From contig CM055097.1 in assembly GCA_029204225.1 (NCBI GenBank), positions 37,436,976-37,500,975 on the forward strand: DNA of 64,000 bases. Direction: 5' to 3'. This DNA comes from Diphasiastrum complanatum (Eukaryota; Streptophyta; Lycopodiopsida; Lycopodiales; Lycopodiaceae). Positions within the stretch are counted from its first letter, which is position 1. Each line of letters opens with the position of its first letter. The position numbers and the translations under genes are program-made. Of the stretch, positions 11,990 to 23,194 are shown piece by piece. The notes below the pieces were generated by a model that did no database searches, had not been told where the DNA came from, and saw only the letters and a program-made list of their open reading frames with translations.

Positions 11990-12327
11990 TCTGATCAATT
12001 GTTCTACAGAGTGTCCATCCACAAAGGATATTGTTCATCCACATAAGTGGAGATTGTCAACAATAGATTAAACAGAACATTGTTAGTACTGAGTATGCGC
12101 AAGCCTCACAATCAGGAAATGAGGTGTTATGATCTGATCCAAAATAGCTTCTTCTCAGCCTCTGATCTTCAATAGACCTAAAATATGCTTTTGATCCACA
12201 AGTTCAACTCACAAAACAAATGTTAGTAAGATTTGATCAACAATGCAATGCATAATCATTCTAGAACTTGATCAAACATCCAAATATCACCATAAATGGA
12301 AATCTTACTGAAAATAATAGCCAATTA
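11990..12327 (-). mobile_element. Copia-C leader (5' internal part)
   Basis: Non-coding leader that follows the primer site on the minus strand. Nearly the same sequence occurs at about 18800-19092 in the same orientation. Confidence 0.75.
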
Positions 12328-12339
12328 GCTCTGATACCA
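12328..12339 (-). other. Primer binding site of Copia-C (tRNA-iMet)
   Basis: Exact TGGTATCAGAGC on the minus strand, directly after the LTR end CCCACA. Confidence 0.9.
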
Positions 12340-12975
12340 TGTGGGAAAAGTGGATCTTGAATGGATCCAAACTCCCAAAATACTTGGCTAAGATCTTTGC
12401 ACAACAAGCTAAAAAAGCTAGAAATGGCAAAGCATCCTACCTTTGATACACATGAACTTGACAAAGCATTCAAGAGACAAAAGAAACTAATAAGAGGTAC
12501 TAATGGCAGCCATATTTATTAGCAAATAGCCTACCACTTTTGGAAACCTCTTAAGATCATACACAAGAGCTTGAAGACAATACACAAAGCAATGCTCTCA
12601 ATGGAGGAAGAAACTGTGACAATGATCTATTGATCTCGCTCAACAATAAAATAAGTTTCTCCAACCTATTTCTCCACACATTTCCTACTATTTATGGATG
12701 AGGAAGATGACTCTCTCTCCTCTCTCTAAAAGGTACTTGACTCTAAATATTCCCTATATAGAAAAAATAGCTAAAAATGACATATATGACCAAAATACAT
12801 CAAAATGGTCTCATTTCAAAGGGTTTGAAGTTTGACACTTCTTCATACTGAAAAAATATAGTAAATAAAACACTTTAGGCTTGGTTCACATTTGTGAAAC
12901 TCCAGCACCAAAACTATGTACAAAAATTGCCAATTCAGGCCTCAAACTAGCTAGGAATTGTTGACAATTTTCACA
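12340..12975 (-). mobile_element. 5' LTR of Copia-C
   Basis: 636 bases. Minus strand starts TGTGAAAATTGTCAACAATT and ends TTTTCCCACA, giving TGTG/CACA termini. It matches the plus-strand LTR at 20146-20758 over its length. The outer end at 12975/12976 abuts family R sequence TGGTGTAGC. Confidence 0.9.
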
Positions 12976-13640
12976 TGGTGTAGCAGCGGATCTACAGGTG
13001 GATCTACAAGTGACAGGTGTTGGTATGATAGGATACCACAGTTTATGCACTCCTGGTCATGTATTTGACGTACTCGTGTCGGTTTTCATGAATGTGTGCT
13101 TGCATGTTACCTTGTCACGGGTCTAGATCTGAGTCGAAGTTGTATGTGGTTGTGCATTTGCACTGTGTGAAACAAAGCAGTCATTTTATGCTCATTGACT
13201 TGTCATTTTCTACTAGCTGTCTATTTGGTAAGGATACTATCTTATGGTGGGAGTAAGATTTCCTCATATTGAAACGCTCATTTATGTCAGCTTTATAGGT
13301 TTAAGCTTTTAAGTGCTTGATAGGATGTCAGCCTAGCTAGATGGAGGATGTAAGTCTCATGGTGGCAGTGGGATTTTCTCAGTTTGAGCCATGTTGCTTG
13401 GTCCACTTGTGTTCAAGTTGGATTGGGGACGAGTTGGGTGGTAGAGAGTATAGTAGACTCTCTATATGAGCATTGCGTTTACATGATACTTTGTGAGTCA
13501 AACCTAGTGGTTTGTTGGTGTGCTTGAGTGTGAGTCAAGTACAGGGTAGCATGGATATGCATAACATCTTTTAGACACTCCAAACGTTGCTGCAATATAT
13601 TGTTTTTTACCCCTATCACATTTGAGCTTAAGGGAGAGAG
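12976..13640 (+). mobile_element. Family R, 3' internal half (R3) with polypurine tract
   Basis: Non-coding. It matches the 3' internal part of R2 at about 29243-29480 for its first ~230 bases. It ends in the purine tract AAGGGAGAGAG just before the LTR at 13641, as expected for a plus-strand primer. No open frame of note. Confidence 0.75.
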
Positions 13641-14117
13641 TTAGAAATCAGAGTTAATCTGATATACATTTTATGTAAGCTCTAAATGTGATATTGTAAT
13701 TAGTGTATAGTTAATTAGATTTACTGTATTTGGTTGTGTTCGGGACGTGACCCACTATCGTCATATCAATCGGGCACTGATCCCGTAGACGACTACTTGG
13801 GTTAGCCGAGTAGCCACACGTAGGAAGATATTAGCCTATACAGTGTATTTTTGAGTTCATTATGCTATACTCAGGGGCATGTCCTGAATTTGTCAATATA
13901 TGTGGCCATATTGGGCCTAACTCTAGTTTGGCAGGTGGTAGGTCAGTTTAGTGACACCTACTGAGTCCATGCAGTTTGGGGCTTTGCTATATGTACAATG
14001 TTTCTTCATAATAGACTTAACTTTTGTTGTGCCATCTTTGAGAGCTTGTGAGGAGTGGCTATGGTGATTGTGTAATGTGATATGCATATTGCCCTAGATT
14101 CTATCAGAATTTCAACT
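13641..14117 (+). mobile_element. 3' LTR of family R element
   Basis: Starts TTAGAAATCAGAGTTAATC and ends AGAATTTCAACT. It matches the minus-strand LTR at 23195-23652 and the plus-strand LTR ending at 25507. The sequence after 14117 has no primer site, so this is the 3' copy. Confidence 0.85.
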
Positions 14118-14294
14118 CTGATGTGCAAGAATTAGAAGAGTTTGTTGTTTTCAGTTGGCAAATGATTGTTTTGCATGGTGGGCGCTTTTGTACGTCTTCA
14201 TGATTTTTAGATCTATTTTCCAGCATGCAGGTTCAGTGTCAATTCACAATCCGGTCGATGCAATTAGATTGATATTATACAAACTCTTGTGGTA

Positions 14295-14468
14295 ATGAGC
14301 AGAAGCAATTTGTTTGCAATTAGTGGCAGTAAACTTTCATACAGGTTAAATGAATGCCAAGCTGGTGGATTGGCTACAAAAAAATCTCAAAAAAGACCTT
14401 CCAGTGCCGAGAAAGCTGCTAATATGACGCACCAGTCTCATGAGTGTTGGAATGCTATGGTGGCATAG
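14295..14468 (+). CDS. Small open frame, 57 codons, unrecognised
   Basis: ATG at 14295 to TAG at 14466-14468. The product is polar and lysine/serine-rich (ATKKSQKRPSSAEKAANMTH in the middle). It looks more protein-like than the flanking low-complexity translations, but I recognise no family. An in-frame stop lies just upstream at 14269-14271. It could be a terminal exon fragment of a host gene carried here, or chance. The flanks 14118-14294 and 14469-14721 hold nothing else I can support. Confidence 0.2.
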   Translation: MSRSNLFAISGSKLSYRLNECQAGGLATKKSQKRPSSAEKAANMTHQSHECWNAMVA

Positions 14469-14721
14469 TTTCAACATTTATTTAAGTTTTTGGCTTTATA
14501 GTGCTAAATTTGAAGCCTTTCTCATTTATCATAGTGTATAGAATAACTTTAGAGCCATATCCATTTTTCAAGGTAAAGGACTCTTGAAGGCAATGTGGGA
14601 ATGACTAAAGGCTATTTACAAGCAAATTTCACCTTGGGATTAAGGCAACAAAATTTTTTAACCGAATATCTATTTTGTAAGGCTGTCACTTCACATTGGA
14701 ATTTAATGACAGCTTATCGAC

Positions 14722-15003
14722 TTCAATATTCATCATGTTTAGGTCACACAATCATTGCTAGTGGGACAAAATTGTGTTGCTAGTTGCCTTCCTTTCAGAA
14801 AGAGAAGATGCCCTTGTAAACTAAGCAAGCAATTGAGTAGGGCTCTAAAGGTGCCCTTGAAGAAGTAACACACTCTTTAGAGCCCTACTCAATTGCTTGC
14901 TTATTTTACAAGGGCACCTTCTCTTTCTGAAAGGAAGGCAACTAGCAACGCAATTTTGTCCCGCTAGTGATGATTGTGTGATCTAAACATGATGAATATT
15001 GAA
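14722..15003. repeat. Long inverted repeat: 129-base arms, 24-base loop
   Basis: Left arm 14722-14850 and right arm 14875-15003 are inverted copies with no gaps and 7 mismatches in 129 positions (about 95 percent). Arms begin TTCAATATTCATCATG and meet at CTCTAAAG/CTTTAGAG. On a plus-strand RNA, five of the seven mismatches are G-U wobbles, so the RNA stem would be almost unbroken. It could be a foldback element, a precursor of small RNAs, or a recent inverted duplication. It lies 214 bases beyond the 3' end of the GIY-YIG gene. Confidence 0.95.
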
Positions 15004-15216
15004 TTTTAGGAACCAGTTATTTGAAGTATAAAACCGTAACAAATCCGTATTTTCTCAACCAACATAAGGTGCAGAAGTGTGAAAAACATCAGTTAGACAT
15101 GAAGAATATTAAATCTAAAAAACACGTCATTTCAAGGATGGAAACCACCACCAAACCATGATAAAAGCAAAACAAGGCGTACTGTGAATTAAAGCCAACA
15201 ATCATTGCAAAGTTTT

Positions 15217-16613
15217 TCATATGTATGATCGTCGTTTCAAGTACCAATATTTTTGCGATCGTGAGAGATGACCAGACAAATTATTGCAAATTTTCATGTT
15301 CTGAGATTTGTACATCTCGATATAAAAGTGCTCTAATCTATTTGCAATCGAACGGTCCTTGACAACTTCTAAAATTTCAACATGAAAGACATCAACAAAA
15401 CAAGTATGAGTGCCGTCAAAACGTATTTTTCTAGGTGGCATTGGAAAATGTTGTTGCACACGCCTATGGAAATACATAGTTTGTCCAATGTAAACAAGCT
15501 TTCCAACGTGTGATGCTATTTTGTACAATGTTATGTGCTCGTTTGTTGTCGTTTCGTTGGAGGAGTCGATGGATCCTGCGAGTAATATGCCATTTAGGTT
15601 ATTAGTTGCTTAATGATGGAACATGATTATTGTTGGAGTGAGAGATGTAGATTGAATGAAGGTTGGCATACCTCTATGCTAGAAGATAGTGGTTGCAATG
15701 TCCGTTGTGAAATTTGCAGATCCATGGGCTATGATGTCAGTACACAAGTCATATTTAGATGCGTAAGAATCTATTTGAATAGAAGAATGTGATTTAAAGT
15801 CATTTGAAATTACAAACCTGTGAATTAGTTGTTACAATGGTTGATATGTCAACAATATTTTTCTCAAGGATTTTTAGCACACTATCAATCGAAATCGGGC
15901 CATTGGTGAGGTGCACCCTTGTTTCTGAAATGTGTCCAAGTTTCCTAACAATATCAATGCTAATAGCATTCAAGTATGCATGCGTCATTCCCCTCCATTC
16001 GGAAATAGCAATGTTATATCCATTCGTATCGCGTAATATCCTTTGTTTGAGTGAGCTTCGAAATGTTGAATAGCAGCTTTGTTTGTTTGTACTGAGTTTG
16101 GAATTGAAATTGCAAACAATTTGTAAAAATGTTTGAAAAATCCTAAAAACACAACATATCATGATGTTTTTATAAGGAATTCTAATAAGAAATAGCATAC
16201 AAAATAGACGAAAACAAAAGAAAATGGAATTGTGTACCTTCTATAGGATCTCCATGATGTTAAGCTTCTTTAGCATGTCTTTGCATTATTATGAAAGTGC
16301 TCATTATATCACTGCTAAGAAAGCTGTTTTTGTATTCGGTTGGTTCGACGCCACATGCATTCAAGAGGAACATTTGTCTTGTAGAAAGATAGATGCGTAT
16401 CTCATCAAATTGCTCAGATGTCATAGGTTGCGATGTCTTCGTTTCCTCTTTCAATTTTTTAAACAACTATCACAGATTTCGAGTTTGTTAATCGTGGTGA
16501 CAGAGTGGAATGCCAGAAAACTAGCAGTACATTTTTGGAAAAATTGAATTTTATGATTCAACAAAATGGAAATCGGGTACCTCTTCAACTTCTGAAATAT
16601 CTTGTAGTGCCAT
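15217..16613 (-). pseudogene. Intron-containing gene with C-terminal GIY-YIG nuclease domain
   Basis: A minus-strand gene model: ATG at 16613 (MALQDISEVEE), GT-AG introns at 16467-16580 (114), 16143-16237 (95) and 15576-15671 (96), stop TGA at 15217-15219. All three splices keep a sensible frame. The last exon encodes a complete GIY-YIG domain: LYKIASHVGKLVYIGQT (GIY and YIG strands), HRRVQQHF (conserved Arg), RLEHFYIEMYKS (catalytic Glu) and NNLSG (conserved Asn). The N-terminal ~240 residues match nothing I know; recognisable stretches include MTSEQFDEIRIYLSTRQMF and SEWRGMTHAYLNAISIDIV. Two stops (after HAKEA and after TTIF) and frameshifts near 16030 and 15817 show decay. GIY-YIG domains cut DNA in mobile introns, Penelope-like elements and repair enzymes. 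Its tandem position after a Pif1 helicase suggests one mobile unit. Confidence 0.65.
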
Positions 16614-16771
16614 GTCGATCTCTTGTTTTCAAACAAAAGTAGAAATTTGCAAACACATGGTTTACATACAATGTGCCAAAAATAAATACTAGAAACAAAT
16701 GCAATACATACTTATACTTGAGCAATTTTCAAAAATGGCATCAATTCAAAGTTGTATCAATTAAATAAAAA

Positions 16772-17960
16772 TTACATTGACAAGATGTCTTGTTGAGTTA
16801 TAGCAGTTGTATTTGGATCAAAATCATCGGGAGTTTTGTGTAATGAATGTGTTTTCTTGTTTGGTGACTTGAGATAGCATGATATAGGTTAGGCCTGGAC
16901 AAAATGCTTTTCGAATATCAAGTATGGCAGTACCATGGATTGTTAAGCCTTGCGATTTGTGAGCTGTAATCGCATGCCCTAATGTGAGTGGAAAGGTATA
17001 TTTGTAATAGGTCTTTGATTTGTATCTAATTTTACGCACCATAGATGGAGTAATTATTATTTTTAATTATATGCATCGATTTTTAGTGAGATAGAATCTA
17101 CTTCTTTGCCACTTTTGGACCACACAAAATCTTCGACTATTCCAGTTGCTCCATTGACAACTCCATTTCGTATGTCTAAATTATCAAGAATCATAACTTT
17201 TACATTCTATTTCTTCCACTTGGTGGAACGTATTATCTTCAAGCCATGACTTCAAGTTCACATTGTCTGATGCATTTGTTTTCTTGGGCACTTTAAAATG
17301 TCATGGTCTTGGAACATTTTTTGTAACGCATATTTGTTATATTTTCTTACATCTTCTTTATGTGTACAAGTAATTGTGACATTAGAGTTGATCAGTTGCC
17401 AAAGTTGGTCTTCTAAGATGATTATTTTGTTTAATGTATTATCGATTTCTTGCATAGTTGGTTTCCTAAATCATATTGTGTTAAAAAATGATAAGTACAA
17501 AATGTTCGAATGTCTAATTGAATAATTCAAATGCATTTGAGTAGTTATTTTCCAATATGCAGATGTCGAAATATGACATATGGAGTACAAAGTTTATGTG
17601 CGATGTCTACATATTGCCGGAAGTTGTGCATGATCACCCATTAATAATAATATAATATTTTTTAAGGGTGAAGATATGGATTGGATTTTATTTGATTTAT
17701 TAGAAGCACGACATGTTGTAATATTCGTGCGATCATCATAGACATTTCATCTATAATAATAAAGTCAGCAACAAGTATTGTTCTGAAACACAGATCAGTA
17801 GGCATTAAATTTCGTATGGAAAACATATTGTGCACAGTCGTTGCACGGTTGCTAAGTCTTGATGCCGCGACACCAGTAGTAGCACAAAACAATACAGATC
17901 TATTCATTTTTTCAAGCGAGTATGTGAGGAATTTTATCAAGTGTGTTTTTCACTTTCCAG
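16772..17960 (-). pseudogene. Pif1/Helitron-type helicase, C-terminal part
   Basis: Superfamily 1 helicase motifs occur in order on the minus strand. A Walker A remnant TLPGK-stop-KTHLIKF (Gly codon turned to TGA) lies near 17950. SVLFCATTGVAASRLSNRAT (motif Ia) and DFIIIDEMSMM (Walker B) follow at 17662-17900. VRKYNKYALQKM comes near 17350. Motif V follows near 17190-17090: DNLDIRNGVVNGATGIVEDF. Motif VI is at 16900-17000: FPLTLGHAITAHKSQGLTIH. The end TPDDFDPNTTAITQQDILSM is reached by a frameshift and stops at 16772. Several stops and shifts interrupt it, so it is inactive. The N-terminal half, where a Helitron would carry its Rep nuclease, is replaced by Copia leader sequence. It is either a Helitron fragment or a Pif1 gene of another mobile element; no Rep motif is visible. 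Confidence 0.85.
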
Positions 17961-19092
17961 GTAGAGTAGTTTGATGAACTCAACCTATCATTAGTTTCTA
18001 ACATGATCCCACCATTGGAAGCCATAAATATAATGATTCTTCAACTTTTAGGCTCCATCCTAATGCACCTATCACTCACTTTTCTCTCAACAAATGATGG
18101 ATAAGGAGATCTCAGAAGATCTAGGACCCTAAAACACTTCTACTTGAACCTAGCTGATTTCCAAAAAAGGAAGATTGAGACACATGCAACACTTTGCACA
18201 CAGTAAGAATGGCTTATAAACTCAAATCAACCTGAACACACTCTTGCTTGAGCTCTCAAACTTTCTAGCAAGCGACCAAATCAAGTTATGGTGTGAAAAG
18301 TTACTTGCATTCTTAGAAAATACACAAGATTAGGTTGCCAAGAATACCTAGGGTTGAAGAAACTTGATCAACATGTGATCAACACACTAAGATATTGATT
18401 TAGCCTATAAAACCACATGTAAACCACACTTCTAAAAGTTTATAAACTCCATCAAGTGATAAATACAAGCTTTAGAGGTGAATAAAAGAGCACACTAGTG
18501 AATCACAAGACTAGATCTAAGATCACTTCACATGAGAATGCTCCTCAACCTGTCAAGAACCTGAAAACACATTTGTATAATAATTAAAACCTTCCAGGAA
18601 ATGCTCCAATCAAATTACATAAGGAGAGTTACTTACATGCTCAACAAAGTACACCAAAATTTATGCAAAAGATTGTTGACAATCTGTTCACCCAAAAGGG
18701 GATCTTTCATCCAAGTAGGAGCTTTGCTCAGCCTTTTGGAGAATTACAAAATCACTCAAAGAGTATTTGTCATCCACTTAAGGAGAAGGTTCCTCCACTT
18801 AAGGAGAGTGTTCATCCACAAAGGAGAGTGTTCATCCACAGAAGTAGAGACTATCAACAATAGATTGAATAGAACATTGTTAGTATTGAATATGCACAAG
18901 TCTCACAATCAGCAAATGACTAGTTGTTATGATCTGATCCAAGATAGCTTCTTCTCAGCCTCTGATCTTCAATAGACCTGAAATATGCTTTTGATCCACA
19001 AGGTCAACTCACAAAACAAAGGTTAGTAAGATTTGATCAACAATGCAATGCATAATCATGCTAGAACTTGATCAAACATCCAAATATCACCA
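17961..19092 (-). mobile_element. Copia leader sequence, Copia-C type, inverted
   Basis: Non-coding. From about 18800 to 19092 it closely follows the Copia-C leader at 12000-12287, same orientation. Near 18060-18105 it shares short stretches (AATGCACCTA, TCAACAAATGATG) with Copia-F near 44585-44620. The right edge at 19092 abuts RT sequence of opposite orientation. Nothing coding is seen between 17961 and 18600. Confidence 0.6.
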
Positions 19093-20115
19093 GTCGAAGC
19101 AATTCAAAAGGAGGAATGGGTCCAAGCCATGGATCATGAGCATCAAGCACTCATCAGGAACAATACTTGGAGGTTTGTGGAACTTCCAAAAGGCAAGAAG
19201 GCAATTGGGTGTAAGTGGATCTTCAAGATCAAGACAAAAGAAGATGGATCAATCAAAAGGTACAAGGCAAGATTGGTGGCAAAAGGGTATGCTCAAGAGT
19301 ATGGCATTGACTATGATGAGACCTTTGCACCCATGGCAAATATGGTAACAATTCAAACCCTTATCTCTCTTGCAACTCTTTATGGTTGGGACATGTGGCA
19401 AATGGATGTTACTAATGCTTTCTTGAATGGTGATCTTGAAGAGAAAATCTACATGGAGCAACCCAAGGGCTATGTTTCACATGGTTAACCATCACAAGAC
19501 CTGATCTAAGCTATGTGGTTGGTAAACTAAGTCAATTCATGCAAGATCCTAGTGAGGCTCATTGGAAACTAGGAAAGAGAGTACTACGATACCTCTCGGG
19601 ATCTAGAGATTTTGGCATCTTGTATGGAGGATCTTCACCTAACCTTTGTGGTTTCTCTAATTCAGATTCTGCACGTGCACAAATGGATTGGAATTCAACA
19701 AGTGCCTTTGCAATCTATCTTGGAGAGTTAGCTATCTCATGGCTATCAAAGAAGCAACCTACTATCTCTCTATCTTCCACTGAGGCCAAGTACAAGGCAT
19801 TGACAACATGCACCAAGGAGATGCTTTGGATAAAGAGGATGCTATTGGATCTTCACTTGCTGGATTCTAAGAAGACTCCAATCATCTATTGTGACAACCT
19901 TTCAGTCCAAAGCTTGGAAACCAATCCAATTTTCCATGCTAGGAGCAAGCACATTGAGATTGCTCATCACTTTGTGAGGGATAAGTCATTGGCAAAGAGG
20001 TGGAGCTTCAAATGTCTCTTCATTGGAGTGTGTGGCTGATATCTTCACCAAACCATTGGAAAAGGACCTATATTATAAGCATAGATCTAATCTTGGAATG
20101 TTTCAAGATCTATGT
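19093..20115 (+). pseudogene. Copia-C reverse transcriptase (deleted) and RNase H
   Basis: The RT start is present: ALIRNNTWRFVELPKGKKAI, CKWIFKIKTKEDGSIKRYKA, IDYDETFAPMANMVTI and MDVTNAFLNGDLEEKIYMEQ. At about 19488 the reading jumps from PKGYVSHG to [20 protein letters not shown], so roughly 150 codons including the YVDD site are deleted. RNase H follows with catalytic-type residues: SDSARAQMD (Asp), SLSSTEAKYKAL (Glu) and IYCDNLS (Asp), then FHARSKHIEIAHHFVRD. A frameshift near 20035 leads into the family end motif ADIFTKPL. The polypurine tract GAAGAGGGAGTG precedes the LTR at 20146. Confidence 0.92.
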
Positions 20116-20145
20116 TGAAACTAGCATTCAATGTTGAAGAGGGAG

Positions 20146-20758
20146 TGTGAAAATTGTCAACATTTCCTAGCTAGTTTGAGACCTAAATTGGCAATTTTTT
20201 TACACAGTTTGGTGTTAGAGTTTCACACGTGTGAAATAGGCCTAAAGTTTTTTATTTACTGTATTTTTTCAATATGAAGAAGTGTCAAACTTCAGACCAT
20301 TCAAAATGAGACCATTTTGATGCATTTTGGTCATATATGTCATTTTTAGCTATTTTTCCTATATAAGGAATATTTAGGGTCAAGTGACTTTTAGAGAGAG
20401 GTGAGAGAGTCATCCTACTCATCCATAAATAGTAGGAAATGCATGGAGAAATAGGTTGTAGAAACTTATTGTATTGTTGAGCGATATCAATAGATCATTG
20501 TGATAGTTTCTTCCTCCATTGAGAGCAGGTTTCCAAAAGTGGTAGGCTACTGTTGGACACCCTGTTTGCTTCTATTCTTGGATAGCATCAGTACTTTTTA
20601 CTAGTATCTTTTGTCTCTTGAATGCTTTGTCAAGTTCATGTGTATCAAAGGTAGCATGAAGATGCTTTGCCATTTCTAGCTTCTGTAGCTTGTTGTGCAA
20701 AGATCTTAGCCAAGTATTTTGGGACTTTGGATCCATTCAAGATCCACTTTTTCCACAT
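20146..20758 (+). mobile_element. 3' LTR of Copia-C
   Basis: 613 bases, TGTGAAAATTGTCAACATTT to CTTTTTCCACA. Same family as the inverted LTR at 12340-12975. Its outer end meets family R sequence (TACCACTAGTC). Confidence 0.92.
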
Positions 20759-23182
20759 ACCACTAGTCACCAAATCAGGTCCTCAACCATGGCTCTGCAT
20801 CTATAACCAAGATGCCCTCACGTCCAAGCATATCCAAATGACCAATAAGTCCTGAAAGTTGATCCCCATCCATTCCCCATGCTCCAAGCACAAGAGTCTA
20901 CCAAGGACTCAACGAATGAATATATGCAAAAATCACCATAGGCTATACCTGAGTAGCTTGCCCATCTCCCAAAGATACCGATGATGATTTGCCTCTCCTA
21001 CATCCCATGTAGGCTCAACTTCCCATGCTTGACGTTGCCAACTCTGATTTGAGTAGTATATACGCCTCCCACCAAGGAGCCTATCTCACCACAACATGTG
21101 ACACCAACATGGAGACACATGTGCATATAAACATGTTGGATCCACATCACTCCGTAATGCACTCCATGCCCTCAGGATATGTACCACCCTAGGTACACTC
21201 CATGCCACCTACCTCCAAGTAGGCTTGAACCGTCCCTAGGTCACCACATGATGCACCAGCTGAAGAACATTGTCCATACATCAAATACATCATACCTGAG
21301 CAACTGTAGCATCTCCCTGAGTGCCACCCCAATTGACTCATCATCTTCATACTATGCTCACCTGATGTCTCCGATCCTGGTCACCATCCTGCTAGACAAG
21401 TCCAACTCCAAAGCATCACCTGCTCCACCTGGCTCCTAGCATCTGCTCGCTCTCCCTGGCTATGTGCCACCCGACACCATGCCAACGCAAGCATATCCCT
21501 GAGTTGTCGCTCACGGGATCCCGAGACCATTGTCTCTCTGATTGTACTGAGGTATATAAGTGACTTCCTCTAGGCTTCCTCATGATCTCACCACCTGCGA
21601 ATCTGCACCATGGAAATTCCAACACCTATGCCAAGCCTAGACTCCTGCAAATACAGCCAAATGCATGAAAGCTATAGGTAGCTTATCCATGCCCATGATG
21701 GTAGATGTCTCCCCATCGATGCCAATGTTCAAAATTGGCCTTGTATTATAATGCCATGTTGTACTCCCAAATGAGCACACCATGAAGTCCTCGCCATCAA
21801 TGTCCCCTCTAGTAGATCGCTGGCAAAATACCCATCATAATGTTTGCCCTCCGATCACACCCCATCTAGAGCTGGCTCCCAAAGCTTCATGCCTTGTCCA
21901 TTTGTGTTTGCAGCTTCCTGATTCCATCATGAATCCCATCTATAAGTCATGTCCATGCCAATGACTCAAGTCCAATATAAAATAGCTGCCCCCTGATAAT
22001 CATCCCATGTCATCCTATAGTGTTATCCCTACCAAGTATCCCAATGCCATCCCTGATCACAAAGATCTGAGCATCTACCCTGTAGTGCCCATCTGTATTC
22101 CCCCAAGCTAGCTCCAAGCTACTCATGTGAATGATTCCAAACCATTCATTGAGAATACACTGAGATGTGGACTCCAAAGCCACCATCAGGTCCCTCACAT
22201 GACTGTGCATGCCAATATTCTTCCAAGTGAACATGTGAGATCTTCATGGCCCAAACCAAATGATCTACACTCTACTATCACTGGAATCTGCATCTCTCAT
22301 GCAATCATGATATGGCAAATTGAATTGCCTTACCTAGAATAGGCAATTGAAGTATATCTTCTCGATGACAGACCTAATACACTGCTCCACAGCTAGAATG
22401 GCTTGATCAAAATTGACTTACCGACTGCAAAACCACAAAATCATCACACTCACCACTCTGAAAGAGTCTCCAAAGTGTGATTATTGACCCGTTCTTCATC
22501 CTCTACGTGTCCCACACACCAATGCAAGTCCATTATCTTGCCCAATGGCTCGCACTTCCATCACTTGGATCGCCAAAATGTGTGTACCTCCAAGCTAGCC
22601 CATATTTCCCTCCAAACGAGAAATTTCCAAGCTACAATTACATGTTGCAATGCGACTATCACCTGACTCGACAATGCCACTGCTGATCATGCATGTGAGA
22701 GCTTTACCCCAAAATGCCACCTCATGTTGGTTGGTTCTAACTCCAAAAGTTGAACCTGATCACAAGAATTTTTCACCCGTAACTGGCATACCATGCCTAA
22801 ATCTCATATGTGATTGCTTGCCCTCTTAAAATTGTCACCAATGATGAGTAGTCATGCGGCTATAAAGCCTAGCTCAAAGAAGACTTCCATGGCTCAAGGA
22901 TTAACTGCGCTTCCATTCCTTCATGGCTTTTCATGTCCCCTTGTAGACTATCTCGCCCACCAAAGATGCCCGTCCTCAGCCACTTACAGTGCTGGAAATG
23001 ATCTCGTACAACAAAAGATCTAGTTTTTTTTCTCATGTAAACCCTAGCTGGAGCATTCTTCCATAGCATGAGAAGGAGGTTAATTGCTCTATGATTCTTC
23101 CATGGCTGACCCTGCCCTGTTGGCAATCACATGACGCTATCCCATAGCTTCACTGGATCGTGCATTCCTGCATCACCCTGTT
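20759..23182 (-). mobile_element. Family R, 5' internal half (R1), non-coding
   Basis: Long internal domain without a convincing reading frame. It is homologous to R2: about 20990-22650 matches 27180-28860 in direct orientation, and 22660-22760 matches 26960-27110 inverted. A size of several kilobases between primer site and LTR with no gag or pol is the definition of a LARD-type element. Its left edge is the Copia-C insertion point; the other half is R3 at 12976-14117. Confidence 0.75.
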
Positions 23183-23194
23183 GATCTGATACCA
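23183..23194 (-). other. Primer binding site of R1 (tRNA-iMet)
   Basis: TGGTATCAGATC on the minus strand, one base from the standard, directly after the LTR end. Confidence 0.8.

Noticed and set aside
16772-17960. Cellular Pif1 gene of the host
   Set aside because: It has several stops and shifts, lost its Walker A glycine codon, and is truncated by Copia sequence; it looks like mobile DNA, though a dead host copy cannot be excluded.
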